From Phyto melanocephala (lineage: Eukaryota; Arthropoda; Insecta; Diptera; Rhinophoridae): a stretch of 64,000 bases of DNA. The DNA is taken from positions 129,418,833-129,482,832 of the forward strand of contig OW799233.1 in assembly GCA_941918925.1 (NCBI GenBank), in the 5' to 3' direction. Under the pieces are notes generated by a model, which worked only from the letters and a program-made list of their open reading frames with translations, was not told the DNA's origin and did not search any database. Shown here piece after piece: positions 1 through 11,140 of this stretch. How positions within the stretch are numbered: the first letter of the stretch is position 1; each line of letters starts with the position of its first letter. The translations under genes and the position numbers were made by a program.

Positions 1-28
1 GGCCGAATATAGCACTCTCACTTATTGT
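1..28 (+). mobile_element. 3' end of a family A (HINE/mini-me-like) repeat
   Basis: The window opens inside the conserved terminus GCCGAATATAGCACTCTCACTT that ends every family A copy below. Only this end is present; the rest lies outside the window. Confidence 0.6.
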
Positions 29-331
29 ATGTTCATTTCTTATTTGTTGTTGGCTCACGGCATGTCATCATGTACATTCATATTTGTTACAGTGAATAAA
101 CGAAAAACTTGATAATTTCAGCAATAGGGCTGATGAATTCTGAATTTCATTTCTTCATACACATGTTAGGCATTAAAAATATAACAGTTTCAATAAAAAC
201 CCACACAGTTTGTAACATCCAACATCGTTGTGCATTCTTAATAAAAAGTTAATATCTTTGTCAATATCTTTGCGGGTAGTGGACCGATTGATCCAATATT
301 TTCAATTAATGTTTTTAAATATTTATATCTT
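29..331. other. AT-rich stretch, nothing recognised
   Basis: No open frame of note, no match to the other repeats in the window. Confidence 0.5.
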
Positions 332-884
332 CCCAGCAAAAACTAGGTAATGGCTTGCTCTTACTAAACAACATACTTTTCAATGACTATTAAATTTCGT
401 CTGTCTTGCCAAGAAGTATTTTAGTAATACCTTGATTTATAGTGTGATACGTAAATACTTATTTTCAGACATTTGCTCAGATACACACACAATACAATCG
501 CTTGTTGCGAAATTTTCTAGACGCCATGCAAATACACAAGTTTTTATAATTTTCATTTAGTTTAAAATGCTTAGGGTATAAGTAATGATTAATGACTTAT
601 AGATTGTCACTGATTTTTAAATTTCAAATAAACGTATCACAAATTAATCATACCGAATTTTCGTCCTTTAAAGAACCGAACGTCTTCTGTAAGTTCATAA
701 TATTGAGTTATTTAGGTTATTAAAATCAAATACCTTTATATTCCTATAAAAGTAAGTACTTATTTAAGTCGCTATTTATAAGCGGCCGTAATAAGTACTT
801 ATACGAGTCCCTATTTGTAAGCGAGGGTGGTAAGTACTTGCCTTCAATGACATCGCCGTGTTAAAATAATGAGAACTTATCTGC
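332..884 (+). mobile_element. Family Q element, 3'-truncated (CCCAGCAAAA terminus)
   Basis: Begins with CCCAGCAAAAACTAGGTAA and runs in parallel with the second copy at 59111-60954, including shared blocks such as TACTTATACGAGTCCCTA and CGTGTTAAAATAATG. The right terminus seen in the second copy (TTTTGCTGGG) is missing here. Non-coding; a DNA-transposon-type MITE is inferred from the inverted ends of the other copy. Confidence 0.55.
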
Positions 885-950
885 AAAAAGAAACCTTGTT
901 AAAAAAAAACCAGAGGCATGCGTGGTGTTTTGCTCATACTTAAGCTGCTA

Positions 951-2237
951 AGGGGTGTCTCAAAATGCTTTTTTACATTTTTTACAGGGCACTACGCAAA
1001 CAATTATTATTTAATTAATTTTTTTGTTCCACTCTAAGTGTTCCACTATAAGTGTCAACAATACTTTGTTAATAAGTTTATTCAAATTATTTAATCCGTA
1101 TTTAAAATGTCGTCAAATAGAGAAAAAGTGAGAAAAAATATTGTGGATATTTATAATGAAAATAAACAACTTTCGTACGCTGAAGTTGCGCGACGGACAA
1201 AAGTGTCCAGACAGACTGCCAGTAACGTTATTTTTAAATTCAAAAAAGACTTGTCTATTAAGCACAAGAAAGGTGGAGGACCTCGTGGTTTTAGGAATCC
1301 TCAAATCGTTAAAAAGGTGAAGGCACTTTAGAAGCAAAATCCAAACATTTTCATATGCGATATCGCATGAAAACTAAATATTTCGAAGTCGCTTGTAGAA
1401 CGAATAAAGAAAAAAGAAAACTTAAGAACATTCAAAGTCAAGAAAGCTCCAAACCGAAAGCAAAAAGGAACAAAAACGGCAAGAGTAATAGCAAGAGAGT
1501 TGCTACGTCACAAATTAAATAATTTTAATGGATGTATTTTAATGGACGATGAAACCTATTGTAAGGCTGACTATTCAGAGCTTCCTGGTCAGGGTTTTTA
1601 TGTTTCTAATAAAAAGCTAATATTTCCTATAAATTTAAGTATAAAAAGATTTCAAAATTCGCCAAAAAATATATGATATGGCAAGCAATATGTGCAAAGG
1701 CAATCATTGTGAATCGTACAATGAACAGCCAATTTTATATTAATGAGTGCCTGAAAAAGGCTGTATTGCTATTATACAGAAGCCACAATATACCTCCACT
1801 GTTTTGGCCCGACTTGGCAAGCTGCCACTACAGCAAAGACGTCCTTGAGTGGTATGAGGCCAACAAAATAAATTTTGTACCGAAAAACATGAATCCACCT
1901 AATTTTCCAAAGCTAAGGCCTATTGAACGCTATTGGGCTATAATTAAGCAGTATCTAAGAACAAAGTTCAAAGCTTCTGCAAATGTAAAAAAATTTGGAT
2001 TTATTTGGAAAAAAGCTATCAAACACTTCGGTAAAACGTGTGTCCAACGTTTAATGCAAAGCGTTAAGAAAAAAGTGCGAATTTTTGCAAAAGAAATTAA
2101 AATTTGAAACTTTGGTTTTTTGCAGAATAAAGTTTAGAAATTTTTCTCCATAACGCCAATAAAATGTATTTTTTGTTTGAAAAAAACTAGATTTGGGAGA
2201 TATTTTAAAATGTAAAAAAGCATTTCGAGACACCCCT
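951..2237 (+). mobile_element. Family N: Tc1/mariner-type DD37E transposon, complete ends
   Basis: A 1287-bp element with terminal inverted repeats starting AGGGGTGTCTC (right end GAGACACCCCT) and a TA on each side (949-950, 2238-2239). The inverted repeats extend about 25 bp into a shared ATGCTTTTTTACATTTT block. It contains a broken transposase gene on the + strand. A second copy, inverted and split, lies at 7602-10715. Confidence 0.9.
1107..2107 (+). pseudogene. Transposase of DD37E Tc1/mariner-like element, inactivated
   Basis: The conceptual protein starts MSSNREKVRKNIVDIYN at the ATG at 1107. The N-terminal half holds a helix-turn-helix (AEVARRTKVSRQTASNV) and a basic GGGPRGF linker. 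The catalytic triad is visible: first Asp in MDDETY (about 1548), second Asp in WPDLAS (1811), Glu in RPIERYW (1925). Exactly 37 residues separate the last two, which is the DD37E signature of the ITmD37E group known from mosquitoes. The gene is dead: stops occur at 1329-1331 and about 1368, and a frameshift falls in the A-run near 1665. The second copy at 10562 reads Trp where this one has the first stop. Confidence 0.88.
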
Positions 2238-2239
2238 TA

Positions 2240-3305
2240 ATGAGTCGAATTTAACAGCAAAATTCTCGAAAGCATTTGCGATAAGTAGATACCACATTCA
2301 GGCCCGTGGGATATTTTAGGGCTTCCAAACGTTTATTTCGACGCACGGACACAGCTAAATCGACTTCTCTATCTATAAGGATACGAAATATATCGTTTCA
2401 TTTATATAATTTTTAAACATTGATTTATTTCCCTGAAATAAAACGGGGTGGTTTATTTTACAGCATCAAAAAAAAAAAAAAAACAAAGGAAATTTAGGGT
2501 ACAAAAGCTTAGAGTAATTAATTGGCTTTGAAAACAATAGATTGAACTTTTATCTTTTATATCAAGGCTGCAATAATGGTTACAATCTACAAGACTTCTA
2601 TAACAATAATACTAGTAAATTAAAAAATCGAAAAAATTAACCCTTTTTGCATGTGAGGGTCTTACCGGTGACAAAGAGCGTAATACTGATTATTGCTTGC
2701 AAAAGTTTGTAAATCTGTAACAATATATACTCTCGCGTGAAAAGCCTGTTAAAAGTAAATTAACACTTGCTTTATAATTCTATATTTGTATGCGATTATG
2801 GCATCCTACAGACACTAAATTTTGAATTGGTGGGATAAGACCTGCCATTAGTGGTTAGTGATGCAGGGTATTTTTCAGTACCCATATCCTTATGAGTATT
2901 TATGTAAATATGTTCTTCTATTTACATTTTAATGTATTAATTTTCTATTTAAATTCGGTTACTGTTCTGCTGTTTCTGTCCCTAATAAAAAATTAAATAC
3001 AATTTTGGAAAAGACAACGAGTCGGTAAGAACTGGTTACAAATGCTGTCAATATGTTATTTCATGTTTTGTATGCTTTAGTTATTAACAGTTTTATTTTT
3101 GTATAATGTCGTTTTAATATATAAAAAAATGAGGCGGTTTATTTAAAATTTTGATCCAATTAGCTTTATATTGGGCGATTTATCTTGAAGTTTAATTCAT
3201 AATGTCAAATTAAACACTTGAGCTTGAAAATAAACTTAAAATTTCTATTATCGGTTAAAAGCACAATTTATGGCATTTACAGTTTTCAAATTATATAGTG
3301 TTAAT
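2240..3305. other. AT-rich spacer with faint repeat traces
   Basis: No credible coding frame. Positions about 2300-2410 weakly resemble the family A core (a CGACGCACGGACAC tract followed by TCGACTTCTCTATCTATAAG), so this may be a decayed copy. The rest is unrecognised. Confidence 0.35.
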
Positions 3306-3309
3306 TTTG

Positions 3310-3930
3310 AACACGACAGCGCCTCAGGTGGTCAATTCGGAAGATAAAATGTTGGGCGAGTTGTTATAGCATAGCGCCTGGTATCACATGAATAACATGA
3401 GTGTTATTGGCTTCCAAAGTGCCAATCGTAGCTGGCATATTCTTAGAGACCTAAGACTTTATATATCCACAGCGAAAATAGTCCGATATAGCACGATGTA
3501 GGTGGCCATTTTGCAAAAGCAAAATGTGAAATTAAGTGGTTACCAAATGGTTTTCTAATAAATACATTTCAAGCCATGTATGGCTGGTAGTACAGTTTTG
3601 TTGAAACCACATCTCACCGAGACCAAGTGCCTACATTTCACGTAGAACATACTTAGTAGGGAAACATGATGCGACAACGGTTACCATTGATGGTAACATT
3701 CCGATTGTCCTCACTTTCGAAGAAATGTGGCCCAATGATTTCACCAGCACATAAGCCACGTCATACCGTGATCTACGTGCTGGATGTGATCTTACCGGCC
3801 GGGTATCATTTACTAATATAAACTAGGACCTAAATAACCAATCGTTTTTGGCAATAGTGGGTTTAGTAGGTCGAACGCTGTTTTTCATAATACAGCTTAA
3901 CAATTTGGAGACGCTGTAATAGTTTAAATC
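3310..3930 (-). pseudogene. Decayed mariner-like (DUF4817-type) transposase relic
   Basis: Reading the minus strand, 3864-3916 gives QRLQIVKLYYEKQRSTY, typical of the N-terminal helix-turn-helix of this transposase group. From about 3772 downward there is AGEIIGPHFFESEDNRNVTINGNR, then MWFQQNCTTSHT (the second catalytic block, Asp replaced by Asn), then NMPATIGTLEAN and FRIDHLRRCR from the C-terminal part. Stops and frameshifts interrupt it, and the segment between the N-terminal helix and the catalytic core is deleted. No intact inverted repeats were found, so the element limits are approximate. It belongs to the same superfamily as the S and R elements here but is a separate, older lineage. 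Confidence 0.7.
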
Positions 3931-4141
3931 TATGATTGATGACATACTGAATAAAAATGGCAGAGCAGTTTCATACAAGTAATCTTTGAAAAAACAGCCT
4001 ATTGAAACTAAAAATCACGGTGAAACGCCCGATATGACTTTTAATTGAAAAATAAAAATTAATTTATATTATTCAAAGAGTATTACTGACGTTGGAAAAC
4101 AATTTTTTTCCCCACTGTGAAAGAATAAAATTTTGATATAA

Positions 4142-5000
4142 AAACAAGTAAGAGTGCTATATTCGGCCGTGCCGAATCTTATATACCCTTCACAACGTGT
4201 AGTCATGCAATAACAGTAGTTTGTGTCACCATTCATCCCATATGAAATACGTACATACATATAAAAACATACATACATATATAAAAACATCCCATTGTAA
4301 AATTATAAATTCACGTATGTATGTTAAAAAACAAAAAAAACAAATTAAAAAAAAAATTTTAAAAAAAAATTAAAATAAAAAAATTTTTAAAAAAAAAAAT
4401 TTTTTAAAAAAATTATTATATATGTAATATATATAAAACAAAAAAAAAATAAAAAAAAAATTAAAAAAAAAAAAAATTAAAAAAAAAATAATAAAAATAT
4501 AAATAATATATTAAATAAAAAATAAAAAAAAATAAAAAAAAAAATTTAAAAAAAATTTTTAAAAAAATTGAAAAAAAAATTTTTTGGCTCAGCTGGGATT
4601 CGATGCCACGTTTTCTCTAACCAGTATACACGTTTGTATGTATGTATGTTGTTGTAATGTTGTTTTTGTGAAAAAAACCGAGGTGGTCGTGGGTTTTTGC
4701 TCATATCTCAGTTGTTTATGTACCGATGTTTTTGATTTTCAATACCGATCTACTCCCGAATATTTCTGATATTTTAATACATCACCCGAATCCAAGCGAT
4801 GTCGGGGGGCTTCAAAAAGTTGATTTCAACATACACACGGACAGACGGTCAGACGGACAGACTGACAGGGCTTAATCGACTTCCCTATTCATAAGCTTTC
4901 AGAAAATATATACTTTATGGGGTCGGAAATCAAAATTGTAGAAATTTCACACGGAATGACAAACCTATATATACCCTTTTTCACTGTGTGAAGGGTATAA
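4142..5000 (-). mobile_element. Family A HINE/mini-me-like repeat, full length
   Basis: Runs from AACAAGTAAGAGTGCTATA to GAAGGGTATAA. Near one end the hairpin TTCGGC-cgt-GCCGAA, near the other the stem arms AAGGGTATA and TATACCCTT. Between them lie a 260-bp block of almost pure A with T (4320-4580), a moderately conserved block starting GGCTCAGCTGGGATTCGAT, a (RGAC)n microsatellite (about 4838-4866) and the core TACTTTATGGGGTCGGAAAT. The (GTCY)n tract beside a fixed core is the hallmark of dipteran mini-me elements; the 3' hairpin plus T-rich end suggests non-autonomous Helentrons. Non-coding: open frames through it recur only as a by-product of the repeat. Confidence 0.85.
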
Positions 5001-6352
5001 AAAGAGTCAAACTAAATCCAAATTTCAAACGAACAGTTGTTAGTATGTGTTTGCGGGTGTTTGGTCGCCAGTTAATGTGTACTGAATTACAAAAACAAAA
5101 CAAAAACCAAATTAGTAGTTGCAATTAGTTTTTAAGTAATTATAAAAATAGTTTTCGAGGTGGAGATTGAATGTAAAACTATTTTGGTTAAGTTTGAAAA
5201 ACAAAAGATTGCAAATTTCTTTAGTAATTTAGCAATAAAACTAATGGATGAAAAAAGAAATGAAGATAATGATAGAAAAATTTATTTATCCATATACTCG
5301 TATTTAATGTGTTTGTTGTATAGATGTAAAACATTGAATGAAAAATGGTATTCTGAGACTAATCAATTTCCAGCAAATAAGTTTATTAAAAGTTGTTGCG
5401 CATTGTGGAAGTCTCTTTTGCACCATCATCTTCCCGCTAAATATTATTAGTAGTGTCGCTCACTAATGGTCCACACAATGCTTTTCAAAACGTTTAAAAC
5501 TCCAAAAACATGGAGAATACAACGCATTTGCAAAACCTTTAGTAAGTCCATTGTTTGGGGCGATGTTTAACACGTAACTTCTTCATCCAATTTGTAATTA
5601 GGACTCTATACAACTCGTAAAACGAAAAAGGAACTCATAAGGGTTATCCTAAATATGTATACACGGCAGTAAATCGACTTTCTGTCAATAACGATTTACA
5701 CCCTTATTCATAAGATTAAAGATGAGTTTTAAATATATATTATATTTTTAATTTTTTATATAAAACTTTCTTAAAATAGATTTCAAATACATTTTATTTT
5801 TTTATGAATATAAACCTCCAAGTACATAGTGGCACAAAAATACTGACACAATGCATATGTCAAACACTTTGCACGGTCAGCTGACGATATTCAAATTGAC
5901 TATCCGTAACTTGTTTAACAATATCTGCTGACTCGATTTTTTATTAAAAGAAACCCTTTATATCATGTAGTCCATTTTTTTTATTGAGACTTAAAACACA
6001 TTTTGATCTAAAGAAACGATGCGCAGTGCTTTGAACCCATATAACAATAGGACACAAATCAGACGTATCGTAGAACTATAAAAATAGGTATACAATCAAT
6101 AACACCCTAATAAGATATGTCATTCCGTGATGCTGTCCAGACATATACATTTTTAATAAAAGTACAAGTCGCAATTTAAAAGAAAAATTATCCCACAGCT
6201 CAAACTGTTTCGGTTTTTAATTGCAGTAGGTCTATATTTCTCTTCGCCTTACTTCTTTTCGAAATTTTATATAAACATTTATAAAAAAAACAATTCAAAT
6301 TAGACACTTTTTACGCACAGAATTATATATATTTTAAAGAAATTAATTGATA
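5001..6352. other. Spacer with one unassigned open frame (5160-5450)
   Basis: Mostly single-copy-looking AT-rich sequence. An open frame at 5160-5450 (+) could encode about 96 residues (IECKTILVKFEKQKIANFF...) but begins without an ATG and resembles nothing I know; it may be an exon or chance. No other structure was seen. Confidence 0.3.
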
Positions 6353-6367
6353 ATACACTTATTTTAC

Positions 6368-7399
6368 TGCAAAGCTGCAAAGGAGTTCCCGGAAAGTTAA
6401 TCAATCACATTAAGGAGCTATACAACAACGCATTGTGCTCCATACTGCATGAAGGTTCAGCAAGCAAACCTATTAAAGTAAACGTAGGAGTTCGTCAAGG
6501 TTGTGTTCTGTCTCCACTACTGTTTAACATAGTACTTGACGTAGTTATGAGCCAATGTATGGATATGCATCATGGTATTTCCTGGGGCCTTCATGATAGG
6601 TTAGATGATATTGATTATGCAGATGACGTCTGTCTTCTATCCCACCGCTTCTCTAGCATGCAGTCCAAGATTCAAGCCTTTGCTACACATGCTGCCAAAG
6701 CGGGCTTGCAAATTAATATCGACAAACCTAAATCAATGCGCATAAACTTCTCATGCAATACGAGCTTTCAGCTTTTGGGCCAACACATTGACGATGTTGA
6801 AAACATTTGCTATCTGGGGAGTATAATTTCAAAAAGCGGGGGCAGCAAAAAAGATATACAGAATAGACTGTGGAAGGCGAAACAAGCATTTGGCACGCTT
6901 AATAAATTCTGGAGATCGCAAAATATCTCAAATTAAACTAAACTTAAAGTTTTTAATAGCAACGTGAAATCTGTGCTTCTGTATGGCTGTGAAACCTGGA
7001 ATATTTCGATTCGGGAAATGAGTTGTATGCAAGCTTTTGTAATTCGCTGCCTCAGGCGTATACACAGGATATTCTGGCCTGTCACAATATCAAATCAGGA
7101 CTTGTGGAACTTAACCAATCAGGTCCCTCTAAACATGAGTATCCGATTGCGTAAATTTGACTGGCTGGGGCAGACAATGAGCAAGCAAGCGGATGATTTA
7201 ACTCCACAGTCCGTTGAGTATAACCCCTAAGGATCCAGAAGACCTGGCAGACCTGCGAATACTTGGAGACGCCAAATTGAGAACGAGTTGAGCGAGCATG
7301 GTGTGTCTTGGAGTGAAATGAAAACGATGTCTACTGATAGAATAAAATGGAGAGCATTTGTTGCGGCCCTATGTTTCACTGGGAATTAAAGGATTAAAT
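6368..7399 (+). mobile_element. RTE-like LINE, 5'-truncated, flanked by a perfect 15-bp target duplication
   Basis: The insert lies between two identical copies of ATACACTTATTTTAC (6353-6367 and 7400-7414), the footprint of target-primed reverse transcription. It starts abruptly inside the reverse transcriptase domain and ends only 10 bases after the stop codon, with AGGATTAAAT instead of a poly(A) tail. A very short 3'UTR fits the RTE group, though the clade is inferred. Confidence 0.88.
6370..7389 (+). pseudogene. Reverse transcriptase C-terminal half of an RTE-like LINE
   Basis: A single frame holds the RT palm motifs: GVRQGCVLSPLLFN, then DIDYADDVCLLS with the catalytic YADD at 6616-6627, then GLQINIDKPKSM and ICYLGSIISKSGG. 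The thumb and tail follow (SVLLYGCETWN, SRRPGRPANTWRRQ, SWSEMKTMSTDRIKWRAFVAALC). The frame is maintained from 6370 to the TAA at 7387 and is broken only by two nonsense changes, at 6934 (a likely Lys codon) and 7228 (a likely Gln codon). The lack of indels suggests a young insertion. The endonuclease and N-terminal RT are missing through 5' truncation. Confidence 0.88.
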
Positions 7400-7784
7400 A
7401 TACACTTATTTTACGTATTAAAAAAAATAAAAAAAATCAACAAGCTGTTATAAATTTTTTATAAAAAATCAATAATTTAACCCTCAATAAATATTTTCTA
7501 TGTTTTATGCATACGGCAGTTAGTATTAAAGATAATTTGTTTTTTAGCTTTATGTCGCACAGACTTGTTGAAATTGCTGATAAAAATCAATAAATTCCAT
7601 AAAGGGTGTCTCGAAATGCTTTTTTACATTTTAAAATGTCTGCCAGATCTAGTTTTTTTCAAACAAAAAATACATTTTATTGGCGTTATGGAGAAAAATT
7701 TCTAAACTTTATTATGCAAAAAACCAAAGTTTCAAATTTTATTTTCTTTTGCAAAATTTCGCACTTTTTTCTTAACGCTTTGCA

Positions 7785-8144
7785 TTAAACGTTGGACACA
7801 CGTTTTACCGAAGTGTTTGATAGCTTTTTTCCAAATAAATCCAATTTTTTTACATTTGCAGAAGCTTTGAACTTTGTTCTTAGGTACTGCCTAATTATAG
7901 CCCAATAGCGTTCAATAGGCCTTAGCTCTGGACAATTAGGTGGATTCATGTTTTTCGGTACAAAATTTATTTTGTTGGACTCATACCACTCAAGGACGTC
8001 TTTGCTGTAGTGGCAGCTTGCCAAGTCCGGCCAAAACAGTAGAGGTATATTGTGGCTTCTGTATAATGGCGATACAGCCTTTTTCAGGCACTCATTAATA
8101 TAAAATTGGCTGTTCATTGTACGATTCACAATGATTGCCTTCAT
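7785..8144 (-). pseudogene. DD37E transposase, C-terminal part
   Basis: Minus-strand frame AIIVNRTMNSQFYINECLKK ... LFWPDLASCHYSKD ... CPELRPIERYWAI, close to residues 10-130 of the C-terminal frame in the first copy and keeping the second Asp and the final Glu 37 residues apart. The end is frameshifted relative to the first copy (after ANVKK). The N-terminal piece of the same gene lies at 10258-10562. Confidence 0.85.
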
Positions 8145-8146
8145 TC

Positions 8147-10257
8147 ATTTTGCGATTCCGTTTGTAACACATCGAAATATCCATTTTAGACCCCATAAAG
8201 TATATATATTCTGAATCAGGGTTTGATTTGATGACGATCTAGCTATGTCCGTCCGTCTGTCCGTCTGTTGAAAGCACGATAGAGGTCGCACCGAAAAAGC
8301 TAGGGGGCTCAAATTTTGCCAGAATCTTTCTTATAGACAAGATTTGTTTGGTATTGAAAATGGGCTAAATCGGAATATTAGGAAGGAGTTATAGCTCGAA
8401 AAGCAAGAGTAGGTCGAAAAAACCGTGTCCTTCGAACATCGAATAAAATGGAATTGTGTCCAAACGCATTAACGTAGACTCATGAAACTCCGAATATATA
8501 TTTCCTGAGCCAAAAGAATATTTCTCCCCAAAAATTGCTTAAATCTATGCATTAGGAGAGGAGTTATCGATCAAAATGTATTTTTCGGTATATTTAAAAA
8601 CAAAAACGTCATAAAAGCAACAAAATTTGATGTACGACTCTGAAATTTTGCACACTTTGCTTTTTGGTAAGATGCTTTTTTGTAACGGAAAATCAATGTG
8701 CCACGCCCACTTTTACGCCCACCTCCCATATAACGTTTTAACTAAAATTCATTCACTTTTCAAATTTGCTACGTCTATCCCCCTAGGTAATGTCACTACT
8801 GTGCCAGAAAACTAAAGTGCCACGCCCACTTTTACGCCCACCTCCCATATAACGTTTTAACTAAAATTCATTCACTTTTCACGTTATCTACAGTTAATGA
8901 AATTTAAAAGCTCATAAAACCGCCAAAATTAGAGGTATGATGATCAAATTTGCTAGATATATCCCCCTAGGCAATTTCATTACTATGCCAGAAAATTAAG
9001 GTGCCACGCCCATTTTTACGCCCACCTCCCATATAACGTTTTACCTAAAATTCATATAAATTCTCTATTAATAAAGATTTTGGAATAACAAAGGGTTATA
9101 TTGAAACACTTAAGTTGTACTCATTCGCAAAAACAACTTTAACACGTCTACTATAACGCCCACTTTTCACGTTATCTACCGTTAATGAAATTTAAGAGGT
9201 CATAAAACCGCCAAAATTAGAGGTATGATGATCAAATTTGCTACGTATACTTCTAGGCAATGTCATTACTGTGCCAAAAAAGTTAAGGTTACACGCCCAC
9301 CTCCCATATAACGGTTTAACTGAAATTCATATAATTTCTCTATTAATAAAGATTTTGGAATAATAAAGGACTATATTGAAATATCAAAGTTGTTTTTAAT
9401 AGTAGAAACTTTATTGACACGCCTTCTTTAACGCCCACTTTCGTTGAAAGACTACATTTACAAAAGCATTTTAGTAGCATATCGAAGTTATAAAGGGTGG
9501 TTAAATTTTAAGGGCTGATGTTGTTTTTAAATAAAACACAAATTATGTAAGAAATTATTATCATTTCTTTTTATAATGATAATATTTGTATGGTTCAATT
9601 ATGCATTCAACAAAATATCGGCCAAATGGCCCCCCCCCATCCTTGGCGCCACTCCTCTATCTGATAGTCCAAATTTTTAATGACAATGTTGATGCTCAAT
9701 TGTTGGGCATGATGATGAGGCGAGGTTGACTGCTCTTTTGCCACACTATCGCAAAAACCAGAAGTGGTTCCCATTCAACGAACTTAGAAGGCATTCACAG
9801 ATTTTCTAACATTTTATACAGAACTGTTTTGCAGAAATTTAAATATTTTTTACAATTGTCTCGATTGTGAACGAATTTGAACGATTATGTTGATCAAAAG
9901 AATTACGAAGTGCACAAAATGCATTTTGATTTGAACGCCCATTTTCATAAAAAATACCTGAATAACTTTAAAGCGTTGCTCATTTGCATATCTTTCCACT
10001 GATCAAATTGAGTAAGTTTGAGATTGAGAAATGTCAAATGAAATGCAGAAAACAAATTTAAAGACTAGGTGTAGTTCACCTTCAACATGGGCCCTTAAAA
10101 TTTAACCACCCTCTACAAAGAAAGTGATACATATTTTATTATAAAGAGATTATTAAATAATGATTAACAAAATAATAAATATTGTGCTTTAAATGTACAC
10201 AAAATTGGTGGAGGGTATAAAAGATTTGGCACAGCCGAATATAGTGCTCTTACTTGT
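8147..10257 (+). mobile_element. Family B HINE-like repeat inserted in the DD37E transposon
   Basis: Shares with family A the CCCCATAAAGTATATAT core, a (GTCY)n tract (about 8248-8271) and the terminal GCCGAATATAGTGCTCTTACTTGTTT, but its middle differs. It carries repeated blocks built on GTGCCACGCCCACTTTTACG and CCTCCCATATAACGTTTTA, several times in about 1.3 kb. Compared with 24911-26740 it lacks the first 40 bp or so (the TATACCCGCCACC stem-loop). It contains a family R element at 9493-10112. Confidence 0.82.
9493..10112 (-). mobile_element. Family R mariner-like relic inside family B
   Basis: Bounded by AAGGGTGGTTAAATTTTAAG and the inverse TTAAAATTTAACCACCCT. The minus strand keeps scraps of a mariner-like helix-turn-helix region (SLAKEQS..HHRAQQLSINIVI). 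No intact frame remains. It sits at the same position of family B as the copy at 26011-26628. Confidence 0.75.
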
Positions 10258-10562
10258 TTCTTTATTCGTTCTACAAGCGACTTCGAAATATTTAGTTTTC
10301 GTGCGATATCGCGAATGGAAATGTTTTGATTTTGCTTCCAAAGTGCCTTCACCTTTTTAACGATTTGAGAATTCCTAAAACCACGAGGCCTTCCACCTTT
10401 CTTGTGCTTAATAGACAAGTCTTTTTTGAATTTAAAAATAATGTTACGGGCAGTCTGTCTGGACACTTTTGCCCGTCGCGCAAAATCAGCGTAAGAAAGT
10501 TGTTTATTTTCATTATAAATATCCACAATATTTTTTCTCACTTTTTCTCTATTTGACGACAT
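10258..10562 (-). pseudogene. DD37E transposase, N-terminal part
   Basis: Begins MSSNREKVRKNIVDIYN at 10562 and continues without stops through two helix-turn-helix segments (ADFARRAKVSRQTARNI and ISIRDIARKLNISKSLVERI), with the GGRPRGF hook-like basic motif between them. The frame then runs into the inserted family B repeat. It reads Trp where the first copy has a nonsense codon, so this half is better preserved. Confidence 0.87.
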
Positions 10563-10715
10563 TTTAAATACGGATTAAATAATTTGAATAAACTTATTAA
10601 CAAAGTATTGTTGACACTTATAACTTTCACAGAGTGGAAGAAAAAAAGTAATTAAAAAATAATTGTTTGCGTAGTGCCCTGTAAAAAATGTAAAAAAGCA
10701 TTTCGAGACACCCCT

Positions 10716-11140
10716 TATAACAACAAGTTTTAAACGTATGGAATTTTGTGGATATTGCACCTGGTAAAAATTCGACGCTCTGATGCTAATTTTTATTTTA
10801 AATGATGATTTTAATTATTTCAGGTTAAATGTGTGCACAAGAAGTATAAAGAGTCATATTTTAATTACTCACCAAGAATTTAAAACTGTATGAAAAAATG
10901 TTATTTTTTATTGTAAAATTTTTAAACTTTCTTAAATTTTGAATATTATATCATTATAACGTAATGATACGACATTACGTAATGATACGTACAATACGAC
11001 ATTTTAGACACCTTGTCAACATACAAAATATATTTAAGCAGAAAATATTAAAATTATCAATTTAGCAATTATTTATAATGCAAATCAAAAATAATCACTT
11101 AGTAAGTTTATGATAAACAAAAATAAAAAATATAAATTTT
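10716..11140. other. AT-rich spacer
   Basis: No gene or repeat recognised apart from a short local duplication of CATTACGTAATGATACG-like sequence near 10965-10995. Confidence 0.4.

Larger units (their letters stand above)
7602..10715 (-). mobile_element. Family N DD37E transposon, inverted and split by a family B repeat
   Basis: Ends AAGGGTGTCTCG (7602) and CGAGACACCCCT (10715) match the N copy at 951-2237, with TA at 7600-7601 and 10716-10717. Homology to N stops near 8141 and resumes near 10256; between lies a family B element. About 290 bp of N (equivalent to about 1410-1700 of the first copy) are absent at the junction, so the interruption came with a deletion. Confidence 0.88.

Noticed and set aside
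5160..5450. 96-codon frame as a gene
   Set aside because: It starts at GTG and no domain or start context supports it; kept only as a note in the spacer entry.
8821..9310. Repeated GCCACGCCCAC blocks as transcription-factor (GC-box) clusters
   Set aside because: They are internal repeats of family B, found in all three copies regardless of nearby genes.
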